Origin: Proteobacteria bacterium ST_bin16
GTDB lineage: Bacteria; Pseudomonadota; Gammaproteobacteria; Burkholderiales; Nitrosomonadaceae
DNA length: 56,496 nt
Assembly: GCA_002083595.1 (NCBI GenBank)
Contig: MSXT01000040.1
Location: 1-56,496, forward strand
Direction: 5' to 3'
In this document: positions 52,391 through 56,496 of the stretch, piece by piece
How positions within the stretch are numbered: the stretch's first letter is position 1
How the letters are laid out: each line of letters starts with the position of its first letter
The notes under the pieces: model-generated
Told to the model about the DNA's origin: nothing
The model's database searches: none
The model's input: only the letters and a program-made list of their open reading frames with translations
Position numbers and translations under genes: made by a program

Positions 52391-55193
52391 ACGGGTTGCC
52401 GCCGCTGCACTGGGTAGCATTGATAGCATCTTGACTCACTGGCTACCCGGTGGCCAGCGTCAGGGGCATGAATACCTGCCGCTTAATCCGAAGAGATCGG
52501 ACAGCGCGCCGGGTTCGTTTTCAATCAATTTGAATACCGGCGCATGGTCAGATTTTGCAACAAATGACAAAGGGCTTGATCTGGTTTCTTTGATTGCCTA
52601 TCTGGAAAACGAAACCCAAGGAAAGGCCGCCAAACGATTGGCGGCTTTTCTGGGTATCGCAGCGGAAGAAAGCAACCCGCCAAAACGCGCCGGGAGCGGT
52701 TCCAAACCATCCGGCAATGGTAAGGCGTCAACCGGACGGAAAGAATCAGGTGGCGTTAAGAATCCGGGCGGTGATGGTGACGGCTGGCAGTGCGTCATGC
52801 CGGTTCCCGATGATGCACCAAAGCCACCGGCCGCACACCCGAAACACGGGAAGCCGTCAAAGCGATATCCGTATCATGATCCGGATGGCCGCGTTAATTT
52901 CTATCATGACCGGTATGACAAACCAAAGGGTGAGAAAAAGCAATTCAGCCCGCTGACACTCTGGCAAAAGGGCAATAAGTACGAATGGCGGTTCAAGGTT
53001 TCGCCCGGCTTGCGCCCGGTGTATGGCTTGCCTGGATTGCTGCAATTCCCTGATGCCGGATGCTGGTTTGTTGAAGGCGAAAAGGCAGCCGAAGCACTGC
53101 AAAAGTTGCTGCCTGATCATCCCATCCTATGCTGGCAAGGTGGTAGCCAAGCGGTCGAGAAATCCGATTACGCCCCGCTTGCCGGGCGTGATTGTGTGAT
53201 CTGGCCGGATTTCGACTTACCCGGCCAGAAGGCCGCCAGTGATTTGGTGAAGCGGTTAACGGCTGCGGGTGCGCGTTCGATCCGGGCGTTGCATGTCGAC
53301 CGGTTGGAACGCGGAGCCGGTGAACCATTGCAGCCGGGAGACGATGCCGCCGATTTGGTGGTGTGCGGCTGGGATGCTGGCCGGTTCGCTGAGTTTCTGA
53401 AGCATGAGGATGCATTCCTGCCTGATGCCGGTACTGCTGGCGGTGAAGCAAAGCCGGGCAGCGTGGAAGATCAACCGCAAGCAGCAACGCCGCAGCGTGG
53501 CTTTGAATTGTTCGATGACGGGCTGTACTTTCTGGAACCCGCAAAAGACGGCATGTTACGCCGCCGCAAGATATGCGCCCGGCTGGAAGTGCTGGCACTG
53601 GCAAGGGATACCGATTCAAGGGAATGGGGGACGCTGGTTCGTTTCGCCGATCCGGATAGCAAGGTTAAGCAGTTGGTCATTCCCGCACGCTCATTCAATG
53701 GCGATGGCTTGGAAGCTTCAGGCCGTCTGCTATCCGAAGGCTTAACCATCGCGCCCAAGTCCCGGCAATTAGTCATTGAATACCTGCAAACGCAAACACC
53801 TACGAAACGCGCCCGTACCACAAACCGCACCGGCTGGCACGGTGTTGGTGATGATCTGGTGTTTGTCATGCCGGATGATTGCTTAGGGAAATCCGATGAT
53901 CAGTGGCTATTTGCCGATTCCCGGCCGGATACAAATCCATTCAAACAGCGTGGCACGCTGAAACAGTGGCGGGAGAATGTAGCAGCCTTGTGCGTAGGGA
54001 ATAGCCGCTTGACGTTTGCGGTATCGGTTGCCTTTGCCGCACCGTTGCTGTATTTGGTTCAAGAGCAATCGGGCGGCTTTCATTTTCGTGGCAGCAGCTC
54101 ATCCGGCAAGACCAGCGCTTTAACCGTAGCCGGTTCCGTGTGCGGTTCTCCTGAGTATTTGCAGCTATGGCGATCAACCGACAACGGAATGGAAACTTCC
54201 GCCTTATCCCGCTGTGATTCGCTTTTATCCTTGGATGAATTGAAACAAATCGACGCCCGAGTTGCCGGGGAAACAGCCTATCTTCTGGCGAACGGCGTGG
54301 CCAAGGTTCGGGCGAATGTGACCGGGGGCGCACGCAATACCGCTAAATGGCGGCTGCTGTTCTTATCCGCAGGTGAATTGAGTTTAAGCCAGCATGTGGC
54401 CGAAGCTGGCAAGAAAACACACGCCGGGGCTGAATTGAGAATGGCCGATATTCCTGCCGATGCCGGGCAAGGTTTGGGCTGTTTCGAGAACTTGCACGGC
54501 TTCGACAACGGGCATGAGTTCGCCAAAGCTTTGAATGGTGTCGTAAGTAAATACTATGGCACGGCCTTTCCGGCATTCATCGAAGCCGTGCTAAAACACA
54601 GGGAAACATTGCGGGAATCGCTATTCTCTGCCCGGCAAAAGTTCGAGAAAGCAACACTGACCCAAGCCGCCAGCGGTCAGGCGCAACGGGTAGCGGCAAG
54701 GTTTGCTTTGGCCGGTGCTGCCGGTGAGCTGGCTACCGATTGGGGCATTACCGGCTGGCAGCCAGGCGCATCGATGCAATCCGCTATCACATGCTTTAAG
54801 GCATGGCTGCAAGCCTTTGGCGGTGAAGGCAACAGGGAAGAGCGTGCCATGATTGAACAGGTGCGGTATTTCTTGGAATTGCACGGTGAAGGACGTTTTA
54901 GTGATTGCGGCCGGGCGAACGCCGATGACAGCCATGCACCAAAGACTCTGAATCGTGCAGGGTTTCGTGAAAAGAATCATGAAGGCAACATTGAATACTA
55001 CTGCCATCCGGAAGCATTCAAGGCGGAAATATGCAAGGGCTTTGATTATAAGGCGGTTGCGCGATTGCTGATCGACCGGGGATTTATGAAAGGCGATGGG
55101 AAGAATCTTCAGCCTAAAGTTAACTTGCCGGGTGAAGGCCGGAAGCGTGTTTTTCATATTCTTCCAACAATCTGGGAGGGTGAAAGTGATTGA
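52368..55193 (+). CDS. TOPRIM/DUF927 primase-helicase (P4 alpha-like)
   Basis: 941 aa. N-terminal primase-associated region (YLPLNPKRSDSAPGSFSINL, GAWSDFATNDKGLDLVSLIA), TOPRIM domain with WFVEGEKAAEAL (about 232) and VIWPDFDLPGQKAA, DUF927 region (NRTGWHGVGDDLVFVMPDD), and a helicase-like ATPase with Walker A GSSSSGKTSALT (about 575) and Walker B LLSLDELKQID (about 620). It should prime and unwind element DNA. In phage P4 the alpha protein also binds iterons; matching repeat blocks lie on both sides of this gene. Confidence 0.9.
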   Translation: MPSIPYIKRVAAAALGSIDSILTHWLPGGQRQGHEYLPLNPKRSDSAPGSFSINLNTGAWSDFATNDKGLDLVSLIAYLENETQGKAAKRLAAFLGIAAEESNPPKRAGSGSKPSGNGKASTGRKESGGVKNPGGDGDGWQCVMPVPDDAPKPPAAHPKHGKPSKRYPYHDPDGRVNFYHDRYDKPKGEKKQFSPLTLWQKGNKYEWRFKVSPGLRPVYGLPGLLQFPDAGCWFVEGEKAAEALQKLLPDHPILCWQGGSQAVEKSDYAPLAGRDCVIWPDFDLPGQKAASDLVKRLTAAGARSIRALHVDRLERGAGEPLQPGDDAADLVVCGWDAGRFAEFLKHEDAFLPDAGTAGGEAKPGSVEDQPQAATPQRGFELFDDGLYFLEPAKDGMLRRRKICARLEVLALARDTDSREWGTLVRFADPDSKVKQLVIPARSFNGDGLEASGRLLSEGLTIAPKSRQLVIEYLQTQTPTKRARTTNRTGWHGVGDDLVFVMPDDCLGKSDDQWLFADSRPDTNPFKQRGTLKQWRENVAALCVGNSRLTFAVSVAFAAPLLYLVQEQSGGFHFRGSSSSGKTSALTVAGSVCGSPEYLQLWRSTDNGMETSALSRCDSLLSLDELKQIDARVAGETAYLLANGVAKVRANVTGGARNTAKWRLLFLSAGELSLSQHVAEAGKKTHAGAELRMADIPADAGQGLGCFENLHGFDNGHEFAKALNGVVSKYYGTAFPAFIEAVLKHRETLRESLFSARQKFEKATLTQAASGQAQRVAARFALAGAAGELATDWGITGWQPGASMQSAITCFKAWLQAFGGEGNREERAMIEQVRYFLELHGEGRFSDCGRANADDSHAPKTLNRAGFREKNHEGNIEYYCHPEAFKAEICKGFDYKAVARLLIDRGFMKGDGKNLQPKVNLPGEGRKRVFHILPTIWEGESD

Positions 55194-55851
55194 TTGGGAT
55201 GGGCTGATTAGGGCGGATAACGATGCCGAAACATCGGAAAACACCCCCAATAGTAGGGCGTGCCCTACTGATTCCGATGGCCATCATGGAAAAGTAGGGC
55301 AGCTAGAAGCCAATAAACAAGACGATCTTGACGATTCCGCCCTACTCGCCCTACCTGCCCTACTAAAAAATAAGGGGATAGGACTTGAACAAGAAAATCA
55401 TGCGCCCGGTGAAGGCGTGGCTTCAGATAATTTTCGCGCCGCAAAAACGCATCCGATTAATCCGATTGCCGTTACTCTGCTATTGACCTGTTGCAATAAA
55501 GCAACAATCAGTAAAGAAGAAATACTCGAGGCGATCTGGAAACTTCAAACCATTCCACAATCCGAACAGATCAAATCATGGGCGATACTGTGCCAGAGTT
55601 ACGGTATCAATCCACACAAAGCAATCCGCCCATTCACTGAACACCGAGGAACAGGAATAAGCTGCCAAGGGTGCAAACATATCAGCATGGACCGGATACC
55701 AAGCGATAGCCGCCCGGTGTATCGCTACGTGTGCGGCAAGCAGCATCACATGCTGGAAGCGTTCTATATCGGCGAACGTGTCCTGATTGCGCCTGAGTCA
55801 TGTAATGACTACCAAACCAACGCCACCGGGGCGGCTGAAAAGTCTAGCTGA
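55186..55851 (+). CDS. Unknown zinc-motif protein downstream of primase
   Basis: 221 aa from GTG 55186, chosen because GGGAGGG lies 6 bases upstream and the frame before it runs inside the primase gene. The C-terminal part has CQGCKHI..CGKQHHM, a likely zinc site. The N-terminal third is translated from the iteron block (GTAGGGC motifs), which gives biased residues (LLALPALLKNKG). It overlaps the primase end by 8 bases. No family recognised. Confidence 0.72.
   Translation: MIDWDGLIRADNDAETSENTPNSRACPTDSDGHHGKVGQLEANKQDDLDDSALLALPALLKNKGIGLEQENHAPGEGVASDNFRAAKTHPINPIAVTLLLTCCNKATISKEEILEAIWKLQTIPQSEQIKSWAILCQSYGINPHKAIRPFTEHRGTGISCQGCKHISMDRIPSDSRPVYRYVCGKQHHMLEAFYIGERVLIAPESCNDYQTNATGAAEKSS
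55249..55382. repeat. Iteron block, right (inverted copy, inside a gene)
   Basis: AGTAGGGC or its complement at 55252, 55262, 55293, 55339, 55348 and 55357; the first pair forms the 18-base palindrome and the last three have a 9-base period. Order and spacing mirror the left block exactly. Confidence 0.93.
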
Positions 55852-56229
55852 GCGGTTCCGTAGACCGTTCGCTTCATCAGATTTTTGTATGCGGGAAATG
55901 GGGACGGGGGGTATACCTCAACCATGACATGACCGGGGGCGGGTAAAATCTCTACAACTTTTAAGAGCTAGACCGTCGTTTGCTCTCCGTTTGCAAAAAA
56001 CCGCATTAAAATAGAGGGGGGTTAAAACCGAGTTGCTTAGAAATATACAACCGACTTCGTTAATCTGATATAAGATCAGAAGCATATTGAAATTTGGATT
56101 TTTACCCGAATTTTAAACATTAATGAGTCAGAAAAAATCCCAGTGACTCTTTTTTCGGTATAGTCTTTGGTATATAAATACCAAACATAAAAATTATTTT
56201 TTAATACTCAATAACTTATCATGTGCTGA
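55852..56229. other. Right end of the island
   Basis: 378 bases without a gene. It holds a G-rich stretch (GGGGACGGGGGGTATACC near 55900), an AT-rich part, and the second arm-type repeat before the tRNA. Confidence 0.6.
56151..56174 (+). repeat. Integrase arm-type direct repeat, right
   Basis: TTTTTCGGTATAG then TCTTTGGTATA, the same paired GGTATA motif and orientation as at 47336-47362, 52 bases inside the right attachment site. Confidence 0.55.
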
Positions 56230-56314
56230 TGGTGCCCAGAAGAGGACTCGAACCTCCACACCCGAAGGCACATGGACCTGAACCATGCGCGTCTACCAAT
56301 TCCGCCATCTGGGC
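56230..56314 (-). tRNA. tRNA-Leu(CAG)
   Basis: 85 bases on the minus strand including encoded CCA. Acceptor stem GCCCAGA / TCTGGGC, anticodon loop TTCAGGT with anticodon CAG inside stem CATGG / CCATG, a long variable arm, and T-arm GGTTCGAGTCC. Its 3' end is the integration site of the island and it remains intact. It is divergent from rnr. Confidence 0.97.
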
Positions 56315-56371
56315 AAGCAACAACCGTGTCAGGCTGTCAAAGAACGCGTAATTCTATAGGAAACCATTGTT

Positions 56372-56496
56372 TTGTCAATTAAGAAGAATCAAAAACTGCG
56401 TAATCTGGATCCGCATCTCAAACGTGAGAAAGAGCGCTACGAAAGTCCGTTGCCGAGCCGGGAATATATTCTGCAGATTTTGCAGCAGCAGGGAAT
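56372..56496 (+). CDS. rnr: Ribonuclease R (5' part)
   Basis: The first 41 codons are visible; the rest lies beyond the window. RNLDPHLKREKERYESPLPS then REYILQILQQQG is the RNase R N-terminal helix-turn-helix region. RNase R is a 3'-5' exonuclease for structured RNA. The only likely start is TTG at 56372, 10 bases after AGGA; the frame has a stop at 56357 and an ATT, but no ATG, between. Confidence 0.88.
   Translation, partial: MSIKKNQKLRNLDPHLKREKERYESPLPSREYILQILQQQG

Overview
The window looks like a betaproteobacterial chromosome, most like the Nitrosomonadaceae (Nitrosomonas/Nitrosospira). The reasons are four short secreted proteins with PEP-CTERM sorting tails, a bidirectional NAD-linked Hox [NiFe] hydrogenase, a stress cluster that includes a BCAM0308-family protein, and a rimP-nusA-infB-rbfA-truB operon of standard proteobacterial order. 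No ammonia-oxidation gene lies in the window, so the family-level placement is an inference.

Left part (1-12.8 kb). The window opens inside hoxU (diaphorase subunit). The hydrogenase core genes hoxY and hoxH follow only 6.6 kb later. Between them sit metY, a spermidine-synthase-like gene, an unknown membrane/coiled-coil gene flanked by two GTAG-headed REP-like repeats, two PEP-CTERM genes and three tandem phage tail-collar (MdpB-like) genes. A HEPN-MNT toxin-antitoxin pair follows hoxH directly. Then come a cupin with a Ser-Ala microsatellite, a DUF2905 protein, a Blc lipocalin and an old-yellow-enzyme reductase.

Middle part (12.8-33.5 kb). This is mostly housekeeping: a metallo-beta-lactamase-fold hydrolase, acetyl-CoA synthetase, and the translation/transcription operon rimP-nusA-infB-rbfA-truB with a terminator-like hairpin in its leader. 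A protein and RNA stress cluster follows: phosphoribosyltransferase, archease-RtcB RNA repair, HPF, BCAM0308-like zinc protein, CBS-domain protein, Lon, a small HTH-like protein, DUF2934, Hsp20 and a zinc alcohol dehydrogenase. It resembles stress/low-oxygen clusters of other betaproteobacteria.

Accessory part (33.5-47 kb). A decayed acyltransferase precedes a type I restriction-modification operon, hsdM-hsdS-(repeat array)-GIY-YIG-hsdR, read on the minus strand. About 650 bases of tandem BIME-like repeats lie between hsdS and the GIY-YIG gene, and a related REP is embedded in frame in hsdM. Next is a compact cluster of a D-Ala-D-Ala-ligase-like ATP-grasp enzyme, a GNAT acetyltransferase, a DapF-like epimerase and a small membrane protein. 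It reads like an undescribed small-molecule or peptide pathway. A TIGR03118-type PEP-CTERM protein follows.

Right end (47.2-56.2 kb). A 9-kb satellite-like integrative element sits at the 3' end of tRNA-Leu(CAG). It carries a tyrosine integrase, an HTH regulator, an AlpA-type regulator, several unknown small genes, a structured leader RNA and a P4-alpha-like TOPRIM/DUF927 primase-helicase. Two inverted copies of a 134-base iteron block (core AGTAGGGC) lie 6.6 kb apart around the replication module, much as ori and crr do in phage P4. This is the strongest candidate for something new. The start of rnr (RNase R) closes the window.
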